This document shows, in pieces, positions 18,071-29,268 of a stretch of 64,000 nucleotides of DNA. The notes beneath the pieces are model-generated. The model made no database searches and was not told where the DNA came from. It saw nothing but the letters and a program-made list of their open reading frames with translations. Both the position numbers and the translations under genes were made by a program. Origin of the DNA: Niveibacterium umoris (lineage in GTDB: Bacteria; Pseudomonadota; Gammaproteobacteria; Burkholderiales; Rhodocyclaceae); assembly GCF_014197015.1 (NCBI RefSeq), contig NZ_JACIET010000004.1, positions 62,001 to 126,000 of the forward strand, given 5' to 3'. How positions within the stretch are numbered: position 1 is the first letter of the stretch; each line of letters starts with the position of its first letter.

Positions 18071-19507
18071 TCAGGCGCTTTCGCCGATACGCACGATCTT
18101 CAGGCTGTTGGTACCGCCCGACTGGCCGACGGGATCACCGCAGGTGAACACGACGATGTCGCCCGGCTGCACAACCTTGTTCTTCAGCAGGATCTTTTCC
18201 GCATCACGCAGCAGACGCTCGCGGTCGATGTTGTCTTGCGGCGGGGTCAGGATCGGGTAGACCTCGCGCATCAGCGCGCACTTGCGAACGGTTTCCTGAT
18301 CCGGCGTCAGCGCATAGACCGGCAGACCGACGTTCAGGCGGCTCATCCACAGCGCGGTCGAGCCCGACTGGGTCAGCGCGGCGATCGCCTTGGCGCCCAT
18401 GTGGTGCGCGGTGAACAGCGCGGCCATCGCGATCGACTGGTCGATACGGCTGAAGGTGCGGTCGAGGAAGTGCTGATCCAGCGTGATCGGGTTGAACTTC
18501 TCGGCTTCGGTGGCCACGCGCGCCATGACTTCCACGGTTTCAACCGGGAACTTGCCGGCGGCGGTTTCGGCCGACAGCATCACCGCGTCGGTACCGTCGA
18601 GCACGGCGTTGGCCACGTCGGACACTTCGGCACGGGTCGGCACCGGGCTGGAGATCATCGATTCCATCATCTGGGTCGCGGTGATCGTCAGCTTGTTCAT
18701 CTCGCGGGCGACACGGATCATGCGCTTTTGCAGCGCCGGCACCGCAGCTTCGCCGACTTCGACTGCCAGGTCGCCACGGGCGACCATGATGCCGTCGGAC
18801 GAATTCAGGATCTCTTCCAGTACCTTGAGCTCAACCGCTTCGGTACGCTCGATCTTGGCGATCGTCAGCGCATGGCCGCCGGCGGCACGCATCAGCGTCT
18901 TCGCCATGTACATGTCGGCCGCGCTCTTCGGGAAGGACACCGCGAGGAAGTCGACCCCCATCTGGGCTGCGGTCTTGATGTCTTCCATGTCCTTGGCGGT
19001 CAGCGCCGGTGCGGTCAGGCCGCCGCCCTTGCGGTTGATGCCCTTGTTGTTCGACAGGTCGCCGCCCTGGATCACCTTGGTGTGGATCTCGGTGCCTTTG
19101 ACCTTTTCGACTTCCAGCGTGATCTTGCCGTCGTCCAGCAGCAGGACGGTGCCGGGCGACACATCGCGCGGCAGCTCTTTGTAGTCGAGGCCGACGCGAT
19201 CCTGGTTACCCATCTCGCAGGTGGCGTCGAGGATGAACTTGGCGCCGTTGGCCAGCGTGATCTTGTTCTTCTCGAACTTGCCGACGCGGATCTTCGGGCC
19301 TTGCAGGTCACCGAGGATGCCGACGTTGCGGCCGACCTTGGCCGCCGCGGCGCGGACCATGTTGGCGCGGGCGATGTGGTCCTCGGCCTTGCCGTGCGAG
19401 AAGTTCATCCGAACGACGTCGACGCCGGCAGCGATCATGCGCTCAAGCGTTTCCGGGTCCGACGACGACGGTCCGAGGGTGGCGACGATTTTGGTATGGC
19501 GTTGCAT
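18071..19507 (-). CDS. pyk: Pyruvate kinase
   Basis: 478 aa. Converts phosphoenolpyruvate and ADP to pyruvate and ATP, the last step of glycolysis. The N-terminus RHTKIVATLGPSSSDPETL, the substrate/Mg segment RGDLAVEVG and the signature IAKIERTEAVELKVLEEIL are intact, and the C-terminal regulatory domain is complete. It follows pgk by 170 nt with a stem-loop (19532-19550) in the spacer, and precedes fbaA by 30 nt. Order pgk-pyk-fba is common in betaproteobacteria. Confidence 0.97.
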   Translation of the reverse strand: MQRHTKIVATLGPSSSDPETLERMIAAGVDVVRMNFSHGKAEDHIARANMVRAAAAKVGRNVGILGDLQGPKIRVGKFEKNKITLANGAKFILDATCEMGNQDRVGLDYKELPRDVSPGTVLLLDDGKITLEVEKVKGTEIHTKVIQGGDLSNNKGINRKGGGLTAPALTAKDMEDIKTAAQMGVDFLAVSFPKSAADMYMAKTLMRAAGGHALTIAKIERTEAVELKVLEEILNSSDGIMVARGDLAVEVGEAAVPALQKRMIRVAREMNKLTITATQMMESMISSPVPTRAEVSDVANAVLDGTDAVMLSAETAAGKFPVETVEVMARVATEAEKFNPITLDQHFLDRTFSRIDQSIAMAALFTAHHMGAKAIAALTQSGSTALWMSRLNVGLPVYALTPDQETVRKCALMREVYPILTPPQDNIDRERLLRDAEKILLKNKVVQPGDIVVFTCGDPVGQSGGTNSLKIVRIGESA

Positions 19508-19531
19508 CCGAGCTCCTTTATGGGGGATGTT

Positions 19532-19550
19532 GTGACGGTCGTGCCGTCAC
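19532..19550 (-). other. Stem-loop in the pgk-pyk spacer
   Basis: GTGACGG (19532-19538) and CCGTCAC (19544-19550) form a 7-bp perfect stem with a 5-nt loop, 25 nt before the pyk start. Without a T-run it is not a terminator; it may stabilise or adjust the pyk 5' leader after processing. Confidence 0.4.
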
Positions 19551-19677
19551 CTGGGGGGAGAGGACCGGGTGCAGGGCGCATCACACTGCGCGCCCCGCGT
19601 ACCGTAAATACTAGTTAGCTGCTTCAAGCCTTGCCGGGAAAGCGCACGACAACCGAAATTGCCGTGTCACACACCGA

Positions 19678-20862
19678 TCAACCTTCGGCGCGCTTCATCA
19701 GCGCATCGACGGCCGGCAGTGTCTTGCCCTCAAGGAATTCAAGGAAGGCGCCGCCGCCGGTCGAGATGTAGCTGACCTTGTCGGTGATGCCGAACTTGCC
19801 GATCGCAGCAACGGTATCGCCGCCGCCCGCGATCGAGAATCCTTCCGAGTTGGCGATCGCATCGGCGATTGCCTTGGTGCCATTGGCGAACTGTTCGAAC
19901 TCGAACACGCCGACCGGACCGTTCCAGACGATCGTGCCCGCTGCCTTGAGCTGTTCGGCGAGTGCCGCCGCGGTGTTCGGCCCGATGTCGAGAATCATCT
20001 CGTCGGCACCGACATCCGCCGCTGCCTTGGTGGTGGCAACTGCATCGGCCTTGAATTCGGTCGCGACCACGACGTCAGTCGGGATCGGCACGCCGGCGCC
20101 CCGTGCGGCCATCTTTTCGATGATGCGCTTGGCTTCGGGAATCAGATCCGCTTCCATCAGCGACTTGCCGACCGGCAGTCCCGAAGCCGCCATGAACGTG
20201 TTGGCGATGCCACCGCCCACGATCAGCTGATCGACCTTGTCCGCCAGGCTGTCGAGAATCGTGAGTTTGGTCGAAACCTTCGAGCCCGCAACGATCGCAA
20301 CCAGCGGACGCTTCGGGTTGCCGAGCGCGCGGCCGATCGCGTCGAGTTCCGCTGCCATCAGCGGGCCGGCACACGCCACCGGCGCAGCCAGGGCGAGCGC
20401 ATGGGTCGTGGCTTCGGCGCGATGGGCGGTACCAAAGGCGTCATTCGCATACACATCGCAGAGCTTGGCCATCTTGGCGGCCAGCTCTTCGTTGTTCTTC
20501 TTCTCGCCCTTGTTGACGCGGCAGTTCTCGAGAACGACCACGTCACCCGGCTTGACCTCAAAGCCGCCGTCGACCCAGTTCTGGATCAGACGCACCGGCA
20601 TGTTCAGCAGCTCCGAAAGGCGCTGGGCGCAAGGCGCCAGCGAATCGTCGGGCTTGAATTCGCCTTCGGTCGGGCGACCGAGGTGCGAGGTCACCATCAC
20701 GCCGGCGCCTTTTTCCAGGGCCAGCTTGATGCCGGTGACTGAAGCGCGGATACGGGTGTCGTCGGTGATCTTGCCGGCATCGTCCTGGGGGACGTTCATG
20801 TCGGCCCGGATGAAGACCCGCTTGCCAGCAAGGTCCAGGTCGGCCAGTTTTTTGAATTGCAT
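19678..20862 (-). CDS. pgk: Phosphoglycerate kinase
   Basis: 394 aa. Transfers phosphate between 1,3-bisphosphoglycerate and ADP. N-terminal substrate-binding segment [14 protein letters not shown] and the nucleotide-binding C-terminal half with GGGDTVAAI and [13 protein letters not shown] are intact. It reads downstream of gap; the gap terminator (21013-21056) lies between them, so pgk probably has its own promoter in the 215-nt spacer. Confidence 0.97.
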   Translation of the reverse strand: MQFKKLADLDLAGKRVFIRADMNVPQDDAGKITDDTRIRASVTGIKLALEKGAGVMVTSHLGRPTEGEFKPDDSLAPCAQRLSELLNMPVRLIQNWVDGGFEVKPGDVVVLENCRVNKGEKKNNEELAAKMAKLCDVYANDAFGTAHRAEATTHALALAAPVACAGPLMAAELDAIGRALGNPKRPLVAIVAGSKVSTKLTILDSLADKVDQLIVGGGIANTFMAASGLPVGKSLMEADLIPEAKRIIEKMAARGAGVPIPTDVVVATEFKADAVATTKAAADVGADEMILDIGPNTAAALAEQLKAAGTIVWNGPVGVFEFEQFANGTKAIADAIANSEGFSIAGGGDTVAAIGKFGITDKVSYISTGGGAFLEFLEGKTLPAVDALMKRAEG

Positions 20863-21012
20863 GGCGATGTTCTCGATTTCAAGGGAGAGATGAAGGTTTG
20901 CCGTCGTTCGATGTGCGCGGCGTCAAGCGCTGCCCGCGCACGCACAACCCAGACGTGCCACCTTGCGTAGATCTAGTCGTACCGGCGCCCGCAAGTCGCG
21001 GCGCGTGGGCAG

Positions 21013-21056
21013 AAAAAACACGGAGGTCCCAGCGGGATGTGCCGGAAGCTCCGTGT
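21013..21056 (-). terminator. Intrinsic terminator after gap
   Basis: On the minus strand ACACGGAG (21056-21049) pairs with CTCCGTGT (21025-21018), with six T following (A-run 21013-21018 on the plus strand). The loop contains a smaller CCGG/CCGC structure. It sits 22 nt after the gap stop codon. Confidence 0.88.
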
Positions 21057-21077
21057 CAGTTCATGCGCTCAGGCCAA

Positions 21078-22103
<1,026 letters not shown>

Positions 22104-22187
22104 CTATGTCCCTGAACGACTGCCGCGTTGCGCGCGACCGGCACCGGACCGGGGGAGTCCATGTGCGCCTAAGAAATCACATCGACT

Positions 22188-24191
22188 TTACAGCAGCGCT
22201 TCGACTGCCTTTTTGACGTAATCGGGGGTAAACCCAAAATGTTTGAACAATTCGCCAGCCGGAGCGGACTCTCCGAAGCTGTCCATGCCGATTACGGCGC
22301 CGTTTGAGCCCACATAACGGTACCAATGGGCTGAAACACCGGCTTCGACAGCCACTTTCGGCAGGTTTACAGGCAAAACTGCGGCTTTGTAGGCGGCGTC
22401 CTGCTTGTCGAACTGATTGGTGCTGGGCATCGACACGACACGCACCGGGATGCCCGCTTCGGCGAGTTGCTTCTGCGCCGTCAGTGCGAGTGCGACTTCC
22501 GAACCCGTGGCCATGATCACCGCCTTGGCGCCTTCGGCGTCGGAGAGCACATAGCCGCCGCGGCGGATGTCTGCGATCTGCTGGGCGCTGCGTGCGACGA
22601 AGGGCAGGTTCTGGCGCGACAGCGCGAGCACCGTCGGGCCGTCGGCACGCTCCAGCGCGTTGATCCAGCCGGCCGCGGTTTCCACCGTGTCGCAGGGGCG
22701 CCAGACATCCAGGTTCGGGATGATGCGCAGGCTGGCGACATGCTCAACCGGTTGGTGCGTCGGGCCGTCTTCGCCGAGGCCGATCGAATCATGCGTGTAG
22801 ACCATGATCTGGCGCTGCTTCATCAGCGCCGCCATGCGGATCGCGTTGCGCGCGTAGTCCGAGAACACCAGGAAGGTCGCGGTGTAGGGGATGAAGCCGC
22901 CGTGCAGCGCGAGGCCGTTGGCGATGGCGGTCATGCCGAACTCGCGCACGCCGTAGTTGATGTAGTTGCCGCCAGCGTCGCGGGTCACGCTCTTGGAGCC
23001 GGACCACAGCGTCAGGTTGGAACCGGCGAGGTCGGCCGAACCGCCCAGCAGTTCGGGCAGCGCCGGCGCCAGCGCCTCGATGGCGTTCTGGCTGGCCTTG
23101 CGGGTGGCGATGGTTTCGCCCTTCTCGACGATCTTGGCCAGAGCGGCGTCGCGCTTGGCCGACCAGTCGGCGGGCAGTTCGCCTGCCATGCGGCGCACGA
23201 ACTCGGCGGCCAGTTCCGGGAAGGCAGCCTTGTACGCGGCGAAGCGGGTGTTCCACTCGGTCTCGCGGGTGGCACCGGCTTCCTTGGCGCTCCATTGTGC
23301 GTAGACGTCAGCAGGGATCTCGAATGCGGGGTGATCCCAGCCGATCACCTTGCGCGTGGCTTCGATTTCCGCCGCACCGAGCGGTGCGCCGTGTGAATCG
23401 TGACTGTCGGCCTTGTTCGGCGAGCCCATGCCGATGATCGTCTTGCAGATGATCAGCGTCGGCTTGCTCGTCTCGGCCTTTGCCGACACGGTGGCGGCGT
23501 CGATTGCAGCCGCGTCGTGCCCGTCGATCGGGCCAATCACCTGCCAGCCGTAGGCTTCGAAGCGCTTCTTGGTGTCGTCGGTGAACCACCCCTCGACATG
23601 GCCGTCGATCGAGATGCCGTTATCGTCGTAGTACGCGATCAGCTTGCCCAGGCCTAGCGTGCCGGCCAGCGAACACGCTTCATGCGAAACGCCTTCCATC
23701 AGGCAGCCGTCGCCAAGGAAGGTGTAGGTGTAGTGATCCACTACGGCATGGCCGGGGCGGTTGAATTCAGCGGCGAGCAGCTTCTCTGCGAGTGCGAAGC
23801 CGACTGCGTTGGTGATGCCCTGTCCGAGCGGGCCGGTGGTCGTCTCGACGCCTGGCGTGTAGCCGACTTCAGGGTGGCCCGGCGTGCGCGAGTGGAACTG
23901 GCGGAAGCTCTTCAGATCCTCGATCGAGACGTCGTAGCCCGTCAGGTGCAGCAGCGCGTAGATCAGCATCGAGCCGTGGCCGTTGCTGAGGATGAAGCGA
24001 TCGCGATCGGCCCATTTTGGATTCGTCGGGTTGTGGCGCAGGTGGCGGCGCCATACAACCTCAGCGATTTCAGCCATGCCCATTGGCATGCCGGGGTGGC
24101 CGGAGTTGGCCTTCTGGACGGCGTCCATGGCGAGGGCGCGAATCGCGCCGGTGAGGTCGTTGAAGGCGGGAAGCGGGCGGTCGATAGGCAT
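22188..24191 (-). CDS. tkt: Transketolase
   Basis: 667 aa, thiamine-diphosphate enzyme of the pentose phosphate and Calvin pathways that moves two-carbon units between sugar phosphates. The TPP motif [18 protein letters not shown], the conserved [15 protein letters not shown] start and the transketolase C-terminal domain are all visible. ATG 24191 gives the usual [10 protein letters not shown]-type start; the frame is open to 24275 but those residues are not family-like. A promoter is proposed at 24278-24306. gap follows 111 nt downstream. Confidence 0.96.
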   Translation of the reverse strand: MPIDRPLPAFNDLTGAIRALAMDAVQKANSGHPGMPMGMAEIAEVVWRRHLRHNPTNPKWADRDRFILSNGHGSMLIYALLHLTGYDVSIEDLKSFRQFHSRTPGHPEVGYTPGVETTTGPLGQGITNAVGFALAEKLLAAEFNRPGHAVVDHYTYTFLGDGCLMEGVSHEACSLAGTLGLGKLIAYYDDNGISIDGHVEGWFTDDTKKRFEAYGWQVIGPIDGHDAAAIDAATVSAKAETSKPTLIICKTIIGMGSPNKADSHDSHGAPLGAAEIEATRKVIGWDHPAFEIPADVYAQWSAKEAGATRETEWNTRFAAYKAAFPELAAEFVRRMAGELPADWSAKRDAALAKIVEKGETIATRKASQNAIEALAPALPELLGGSADLAGSNLTLWSGSKSVTRDAGGNYINYGVREFGMTAIANGLALHGGFIPYTATFLVFSDYARNAIRMAALMKQRQIMVYTHDSIGLGEDGPTHQPVEHVASLRIIPNLDVWRPCDTVETAAGWINALERADGPTVLALSRQNLPFVARSAQQIADIRRGGYVLSDAEGAKAVIMATGSEVALALTAQKQLAEAGIPVRVVSMPSTNQFDKQDAAYKAAVLPVNLPKVAVEAGVSAHWYRYVGSNGAVIGMDSFGESAPAGELFKHFGFTPDYVKKAVEALL

Positions 24192-24277
24192 CTTGCAGGC
24201 TCTGAGTGGGTCAGTACGGGTCTGGGCGACCTTAGGGGGATCGGCCGGCACCGATGCACCGTTGCGGTGCAGCAAAG

Positions 24278-24306
24278 ACCATAATTATCGGCGAAAACCG
24301 CATCAA
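24278..24306 (-). promoter_or_regulatory. Possible sigma-70 promoter of tkt
   Basis: The minus strand has TTGATG (24306-24301), a 17-nt spacer and TATGGT (24283-24278), each 4 of 6 to consensus. The leader before the tkt ATG would be about 80 nt. Confidence 0.35.
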
Positions 24307-24364
24307 GGCGTTAGTCGGTTTTGCTTATGGCCCTCTGCCGGGGCAGAAGGCGCCGGTCGGCACT

Positions 24365-25240
24365 TCAAAGCAGCGCGCGGCGACGCTCCACCAGGCGCAG
24401 CACGAGGGGGGTCATGATCACCTGGATCGCCAGATCCATCTTGCCTCCCGGCACTACGAGCGTGTTCGGGCGGCTCATCCAGGATCCGCTCAGCATCGTC
24501 AGCAGGTAGGGAAAATCAGTGTTCTTCGGGTCGCGGAAACGGATCACAACCATCGATTCGTCGAGCGTCGGCACGCCCCGCGCGATAAAAGGATTTGAAG
24601 TGTCTACCAGCGGCACGCGCTGGAAGTTGATGTGGGTGCGCGAGAACTGGGGGACGATGTAGTGCACGTAATCGGGCATGCGCCGCAGGATGGTGTCCTG
24701 CACCGCGTCGATCGAGTAGCCGCGGATGCTGGTGTCGCGCAGCACCTTTTGCACCCACTCCAGATTGATGATCGGTACGACGCCGATCAAGAGATCGACA
24801 TAGCGGGCAAGGTCAATCGTGTCGGTGACGATGCCCCCGTGCAGTCCCTCATAGAGCATGCAGTCCGTGTCGGCGGGGATGTCTTCCCACGGCGTGAAGG
24901 TGCCTTGCGGCTGCTTCCACTGGGAGGCCTCGGTCTCGTCGTGCAGATACCAGCGTCGCCGCCCGGTGCCCGATTCGCCGTAGCGTTTGAAGGTGGCTTC
25001 CAGTTCGTTGAACAGGTTTCCGGCCGGGCCGAAGTGCGATAGTGGCGGTTCGCCCGCGCGCTCGGACTTGGAAATGGCGCGGCGCATGCCCTCGCGGTCG
25101 TATCGATGAAAGGCGTCGCCGGCGACGAAAGCCGCGTTGATCAGTTCGCGTCGGAAGATCCACTCGAAGCTTTTCTGGACGGTAGACGTGCCCGCGCCAG
25201 ATGAGCCGGTAACGGCGATGATCGGATGCTTCGCGGACAC
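24365..25240 (-). CDS. prkB: Phosphoribulokinase (PrkB-like)
   Basis: 291 aa. It phosphorylates ribulose-5-phosphate to ribulose-1,5-bisphosphate. P-loop GSSGAGTS (12-19), VAGDAFHRYDREGMRRA and EGLHGGI are the class I (bacterial) motifs. It lies upstream of tkt, gap and pgk on the same strand, so the Calvin-type regeneration enzymes are present, but no RuBisCO gene (cbbL/cbbS/cbbM) is in this window. PRK homologues also occur in non-autotrophs such as E. coli (PrkB), so autotrophy cannot be concluded. Confidence 0.93.
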   Translation of the reverse strand: MSAKHPIIAVTGSSGAGTSTVQKSFEWIFRRELINAAFVAGDAFHRYDREGMRRAISKSERAGEPPLSHFGPAGNLFNELEATFKRYGESGTGRRRWYLHDETEASQWKQPQGTFTPWEDIPADTDCMLYEGLHGGIVTDTIDLARYVDLLIGVVPIINLEWVQKVLRDTSIRGYSIDAVQDTILRRMPDYVHYIVPQFSRTHINFQRVPLVDTSNPFIARGVPTLDESMVVIRFRDPKNTDFPYLLTMLSGSWMSRPNTLVVPGGKMDLAIQVIMTPLVLRLVERRRALL

Positions 25241-25360
25241 GGCGCCTCCTGTCGAACCAATGATTCATGGTAGCGCAAGCCCCGGCAGCCGGGTCAGCGT
25301 CATCGGCGGGGGGCGACCGGCTACAATCGATGCCTCTACCTCTTGCCCGCGGAGTGTGCC

Positions 25361-25600
25361 ATGCGCTTGATCCTGATCCTGATTGTGCTGGTGATCGTTG
25401 GCTGGCTGGCTGCCACCAACCTCAAGTCGCAGTCGTCGGCGGTGGGCAGCGCCGCACGCCAGGCCGGGGTCGACGTGCCGCAGAGCGCAACGCCGCGGGA
25501 ACAGGTTCAGGCGGTTGGCAAGGCGGTCGAGAAGATGCAGGCCGACGAGGCCGCGCAGCGCCAGCAGCAACTGGACCAGGCTGCCGGCGACGCCAAGTAG
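25361..25600 (+). CDS. Small membrane-anchored protein, function unknown
   Basis: 79 aa. One N-terminal hydrophobic helix (LILILIVLVIVGWLA, about residues 3-17) followed by a hydrophilic, Gln/Ala/Glu-rich tail (REQVQAVGKAVEKMQADEAAQR) that looks helical and could form a coiled coil. ATG 25361 has GGAG 7 nt upstream. It diverges from prkB and converges on the IMPase gene with a 9-nt gap. I do not recognise a family; the length and codon use support a real gene. Confidence 0.65.
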   Translation: MRLILILIVLVIVGWLAATNLKSQSSAVGSAARQAGVDVPQSATPREQVQAVGKAVEKMQADEAAQRQQQLDQAAGDAK

Positions 25601-25609
25601 GCTAGCCGA

Positions 25610-26410
25610 TCAGGCGCCTGCGCGCTGCAACCAGTCCAGCCACTGCGTGTGCAATGCCGGACTCGCCGCGACCACAACCGACTGTTTCTCGGCGACGTCG
25701 GCGCGGATCGGGCCGCCATCGAGCGCGCTGCTCGCGCCGCCGGATTCCTCAACCAGCAGCCGCCCGGCCGCGTAGTCCCACAGCATCTGGCCGCCGTGCA
25801 CGTAAACATCGAGCCGGCCGGCGGCGACGAAACACCACTCCAGCGCACTCGACCCGAAGTTCCGTAGCGAATAGCAGGGGGGATTCACCGCCAGATGCGC
25901 CGCAAGTGCCGGCGGGATGCGCTTGAAGTCCGCGCCAGCGACCGATGCGGCGAGTGTCGTCGGCGGCTGGCGCAGCGGCAGGCGCTGACCGTTGAGCCAG
26001 GCGCCGGCACCGCGCGCGGCGTAGAAGGCTTCGTCGGCGATCGGGTTGTAGACCACGCCGAATTCGGTATGGCCATCGACCAGGAAGCCGACCGACAGGC
26101 CAAAGATCGGAATGCCATTGGCGAAATTGGTGGTGCCATCGATCGGGTCGATCACCCACAAGCCCTTTGCACCTTGCTCCCAGATCGCGCGCTGCTGCTC
26201 GCTGCTCATCTCTTCACCGAGGATCGGCGCTTCGATCAACTCGACCAGCCGTTCGGCGAGTGCGCGCTGGGTGGCGCCATCGGCCTCGGTGAGCGAACTG
26301 CCATCGGATTTGTGCTGACGGCCCGCTTTCAGATAGCGCGGCATCGTCACTTCACGCGCAATCTCGCGTACCACCGATTCCAGCGCCCGGGCGCGTGCAA
26401 ACTGCGGCAT
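25610..26410 (-). CDS. Inositol monophosphatase-family phosphatase
   Basis: 266 aa. Both FIG-superfamily metal motifs are seen: LWVIDPIDGTTNF and WDYAAGRLLVEESGG, plus GEEMS with the acidic ligand. It hydrolyses inositol-1-phosphate or a similar sugar phosphate in the cytoplasm. Its start is immediately next to the stop codon of the thioredoxin-like gene upstream on the same strand, so they are co-transcribed. It resembles the shorter IMPase/CysQ-like paralogues rather than being a clear SuhB, so the substrate is left open. Confidence 0.88.
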   Translation of the reverse strand: MPQFARARALESVVREIAREVTMPRYLKAGRQHKSDGSSLTEADGATQRALAERLVELIEAPILGEEMSSEQQRAIWEQGAKGLWVIDPIDGTTNFANGIPIFGLSVGFLVDGHTEFGVVYNPIADEAFYAARGAGAWLNGQRLPLRQPPTTLAASVAGADFKRIPPALAAHLAVNPPCYSLRNFGSSALEWCFVAAGRLDVYVHGGQMLWDYAAGRLLVEESGGASSALDGGPIRADVAEKQSVVVAASPALHTQWLDWLQRAGA

Positions 26411-26968
26411 TCAAGCCTCCCGCCATTTGATCGAGCAGCCGATCGAGGGGATCTGTTCCGCCGGACCCCTGCCCGATTGTGCAACCTGTTTCATCGCCTC
26501 GAACAGGTCGCGACGCGCGTCATCGGGCGCGGCGTCCTTGCGCGAGGCATCAAGACGCCCTCGGTATTGCAATTCGAGTGCTGCGTTGTAGCCGAAGAAG
26601 TCTGGCGTGCATACCGCGCCATACGCGCGTGCCACTGACTGGTCGGCGTCGAGCAGGTAGGGGAACGGGAATTGCCTGTCGCGTGCGATCCGCACCATCT
26701 CGTCCCAGCCGTCTTCCGGGTACAGCGCGGGATCGTTCGACATGATCGCCACGCAGCCGACGCCCAGCGTCGCCAGTTCAGCCGCGTCGCGAATGATGCG
26801 ATCGAGCACGGCTTTCACATACGGGCAGTGGTTGCAGATGAACATCACCAGCAGGCCGTTCGGGCCGCGGCAACTGTCGCGCGAATGGCGCCGCCCGTCG
26901 GTGCCGGGAAGATCGAAATCCGGGGCGGGTTCGCCGAAGGCGCAGATCGGTGTCGAAGTGCTGGCCAC
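26411..26968 (-). CDS. Thioredoxin-like (AhpC/TSA-type) protein with a CxxC-poor active site
   Basis: 185 aa from a GTG start at 26968, chosen because GGAG lies 7-10 nt upstream; the frame continues to a weaker TTG at 26986. The fold is peroxiredoxin/TlpA-like: GEPAPDFDLPGTDGR followed by MFICNHCPYVKAVLDRI, in which the redox site is CNHC. No signal peptide, so it is cytoplasmic. It is close to the family of proteins annotated as redoxin or thioredoxin-family proteins found in many proteobacteria, of unknown substrate. It overlaps nothing and is directly followed by the IMPase gene (stop at 26411, next start 26410). Confidence 0.8.
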   Translation of the reverse strand: MASTSTPICAFGEPAPDFDLPGTDGRRHSRDSCRGPNGLLVMFICNHCPYVKAVLDRIIRDAAELATLGVGCVAIMSNDPALYPEDGWDEMVRIARDRQFPFPYLLDADQSVARAYGAVCTPDFFGYNAALELQYRGRLDASRKDAAPDDARRDLFEAMKQVAQSGRGPAEQIPSIGCSIKWREA

Positions 26969-26996
26969 AATGAAGCTCCAAGCCAAGTGCCAAACT

Positions 26997-27002
26997 TATA
27001 AT
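26997..27002 (+). promoter_or_regulatory. Consensus -10 box just before rsmE
   Basis: TATAAT, perfect consensus, ends 6 nt before the rsmE ATG (27009), so transcription would begin at or next to the start codon. No convincing -35 box is seen 16-18 nt upstream. Confidence 0.5.
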
Positions 27003-27008
27003 AGTACG

Positions 27009-27731
27009 ATGCACGCCCGATTCTTCTGCCCCGACCTGCCCGCCGAAGGCCACGAGTTCTCGCTGCCGCCGGAAGTTGCCCACCATGCCGATCGCGTGCT
27101 GCGCCTGCGCGCTGGGGAACGTGTCACCCTGTTCGACGGTGCGGGCCGGGAAGCCGAGGCGACCTTGCTGCAGATGGGGCGCGATCCGCGCGCCCGCATC
27201 GACGCGATAGTGCTGTGCGATCGCGAAGCGCCGCTCTCCATCACATTGGTGCAGGCGCTGGCGACCGGCGACAAGATGGACTGGATCGTGCAGAAAGCGG
27301 TCGAGATGGGCGTGACCGCCGTGCAGCCGGTGGCGGCGGAACGCAGCGTGTTGCGTCTTGATGGCGCGCGCGCCGAGAAGCGGGTCGAGCACTGGCAACA
27401 GGTGGCGGTTGCCGCGTGCGAGCAGAGCGGGCGGAACCGGGTGCTGCAGGTGGCGCCGATCCGCAGCTTGCCGCACTGGCTCGCCGAAGCCACGCAGGGC
27501 GATCGCTGGGTGCTCTCGCCTGAAGGTGGCGAGCGACTCTCGCGCATTCCGGCGCCCACTGCACCGGTGGCCTTGATGGTGGGGCCCGAGGGCGGCTGGT
27601 CGGAGCGCGAACTGGCGGCGGCCAAAGTGGCCGGATGTCGCCCTGTCGCCCTCGGGCCGCGTATCCTGCGCACCGAGACGGCGGGCATCGCGGCCATGGG
27701 CGCCATGCTGGCACTTTGGGGTGATTACTGA
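27009..27731 (+). CDS. rsmE: 16S rRNA m3U1498 methyltransferase RsmE
   Basis: 240 aa SPOUT-class methyltransferase that methylates U1498 of 16S rRNA. The N-terminal PUA-like part (HARFFCPDL...HHADRVLRLRAGERVTLFDG) and the C-terminal knot with GPEGGWSERELAAA and ALGPRILRTETAGIAA are intact. No ribosome binding site precedes the ATG at 27009; an alternative in-frame ATG at 26970 also lacks one. It is followed by argA after 36 nt. Confidence 0.94.
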   Translation: MHARFFCPDLPAEGHEFSLPPEVAHHADRVLRLRAGERVTLFDGAGREAEATLLQMGRDPRARIDAIVLCDREAPLSITLVQALATGDKMDWIVQKAVEMGVTAVQPVAAERSVLRLDGARAEKRVEHWQQVAVAACEQSGRNRVLQVAPIRSLPHWLAEATQGDRWVLSPEGGERLSRIPAPTAPVALMVGPEGGWSERELAAAKVAGCRPVALGPRILRTETAGIAAMGAMLALWGDY

Positions 27732-27767
27732 GCGGGCGGCGACGCCCGGTTGAACGAGGAAGTTTCA

Positions 27768-29165
27768 ATGCAGCAGCCGCAGTCCGATTACCAGACGGAC
27801 CCCGATAACCGCATCATCAGCGACAAGGTCTCGGCCGCTTCGATGATGCCGGACGCCGACGCCATCCGCTTTGTCGAATGGGTGCGCAGTGCAGCGCCCT
27901 ATGTTCACGCGTTTCGTGGCAAGACTTTCGTACTCGGGTTCGGCGGCGAAGTCGCCGAGGGGGACTTGCTCGAGAAGCTGTGCTACGACTGCAACCTGCT
28001 GGCCGCCATGGGCGTGCGCCTGGTGCTGGTGCATGGCACGCGGCCGCAGATCGAAGAGGAACTCGCGCGGCGCAAACTGCCGTCGCGCCTGCACAAGGGC
28101 GTGCGTGTCACCGATGGCGATGCGCTCGAATGCGTCAAGGCGGCGGTCGGCACGACGCGGATTGAAGTCGAGGCGCGGCTGTCGCAAGGCCTGCCGAACA
28201 CGCCGATGGCCGGCGCCCACATGCGCGTGACCGGCGGCAATTTCATTACCGCCAAGCCGCTGGGCGTGGTCGATGGCATCGACTTCCAGTACACCGGCGC
28301 GGTGCGCAAGGTGATTGCCGATGAAATTTCGGCCGACCTCGATCAGCAAAACGTCGTGCTGATCTCGCCGCTGGGGGTGTCGCCTTCCGGCGAGATCTTC
28401 AACCTCGCGATGGAAGAGGTCGCGGAGCAGGTCGCGATTGCGCTCGGCGCGGAAAAGCTGATCTACCTGTGTGACGCGCCGGGCCTGCTCGACGAGCAGG
28501 GCCGTCTGATCGAGACCATTACCGCCGACGAGGCCGAGCGTATGTTCCGCGCCGATCGCGGCTTGACCGAGGACCTCCACCTGTTCCTGCCACGCGCGAT
28601 CCGTGCCGTGCGCTCCGGCGTGAATCGCGCCCACCTGCTCGACCGCGACAAGGACGGCGGGCTGCTGCTTGAGTTCTTTACCCGCCAGGGCGTGGGGACG
28701 ATGGTGTCGAAGGAATCGCTGGCGCGCTTCCGCGAGGCGACGATCGAGGATGTCGGCGCCTTGCTGTCGATCATCACGCCGCTGGAGGCCGATGGCACGC
28801 TGGTACGGCGTTCGCGCGAACTGATCGAAATGGAGATCACGCAGTTCTCGCTGGTCGAGCACGACGGTGTGACGGTCGGCTGCGCCGCGCTCTACCCCTT
28901 CTCGGAGGAGCGTGCAGCGGAGATGGCCTGCCTCGCGGTGACCCCGCAATTCCGCCGCAGCGGGCTAGGCGAGCGGCTGATGCAGCATATCGAGACCCGC
29001 GCGCGGGCCGCCGGGCTCGAACGCCTCTTCGTGCTGACGACCCGCACCGAGCACTGGTTCCGCGAGCGCGGCTTCCGCGAGGTGTCCCCCGACGAGTTGC
29101 CGCAGGAAAAGCGCGAGCTCTACAACTTCCAGCGCCGCTCGAAAGTGCTGATGAAGGAACTTTGA
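27768..29165 (+). CDS. argA: N-acetylglutamate synthase
   Basis: 465 aa. First step of arginine synthesis: acetyl-CoA plus glutamate to N-acetylglutamate. An N-terminal amino-acid-kinase domain (about 55-300, with [10 protein letters not shown] and [15 protein letters not shown]) is joined to a C-terminal GNAT acetyltransferase with the acetyl-CoA loop [10 protein letters not shown]. This two-domain form is the ArgA of beta- and gammaproteobacteria. ATG 27768 has GAGGA upstream. The gene is in a small plus-strand group rsmE-argA-yggX. Confidence 0.95.
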   Translation: MQQPQSDYQTDPDNRIISDKVSAASMMPDADAIRFVEWVRSAAPYVHAFRGKTFVLGFGGEVAEGDLLEKLCYDCNLLAAMGVRLVLVHGTRPQIEEELARRKLPSRLHKGVRVTDGDALECVKAAVGTTRIEVEARLSQGLPNTPMAGAHMRVTGGNFITAKPLGVVDGIDFQYTGAVRKVIADEISADLDQQNVVLISPLGVSPSGEIFNLAMEEVAEQVAIALGAEKLIYLCDAPGLLDEQGRLIETITADEAERMFRADRGLTEDLHLFLPRAIRAVRSGVNRAHLLDRDKDGGLLLEFFTRQGVGTMVSKESLARFREATIEDVGALLSIITPLEADGTLVRRSRELIEMEITQFSLVEHDGVTVGCAALYPFSEERAAEMACLAVTPQFRRSGLGERLMQHIETRARAAGLERLFVLTTRTEHWFRERGFREVSPDELPQEKRELYNFQRRSKVLMKEL

Positions 29166-29268
29166 GCGCCCGCGCGCTCCAAGAGTCAGGACGTGCCGCC
29201 AAGCTAGAATGGCGGCATGGCTGCGGCGCCGCGCCGCATACGCAATCAATGGCAGAAAGGAAGTCGCG

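Noticed and set aside
16931-19618. An 895-codon open frame on the plus strand
   Set aside because: It is antisense to fbaA and pyk, has a low-complexity His/Arg/Val-rich translation with no domain, and is a by-product of high-GC codon use on the other strand.
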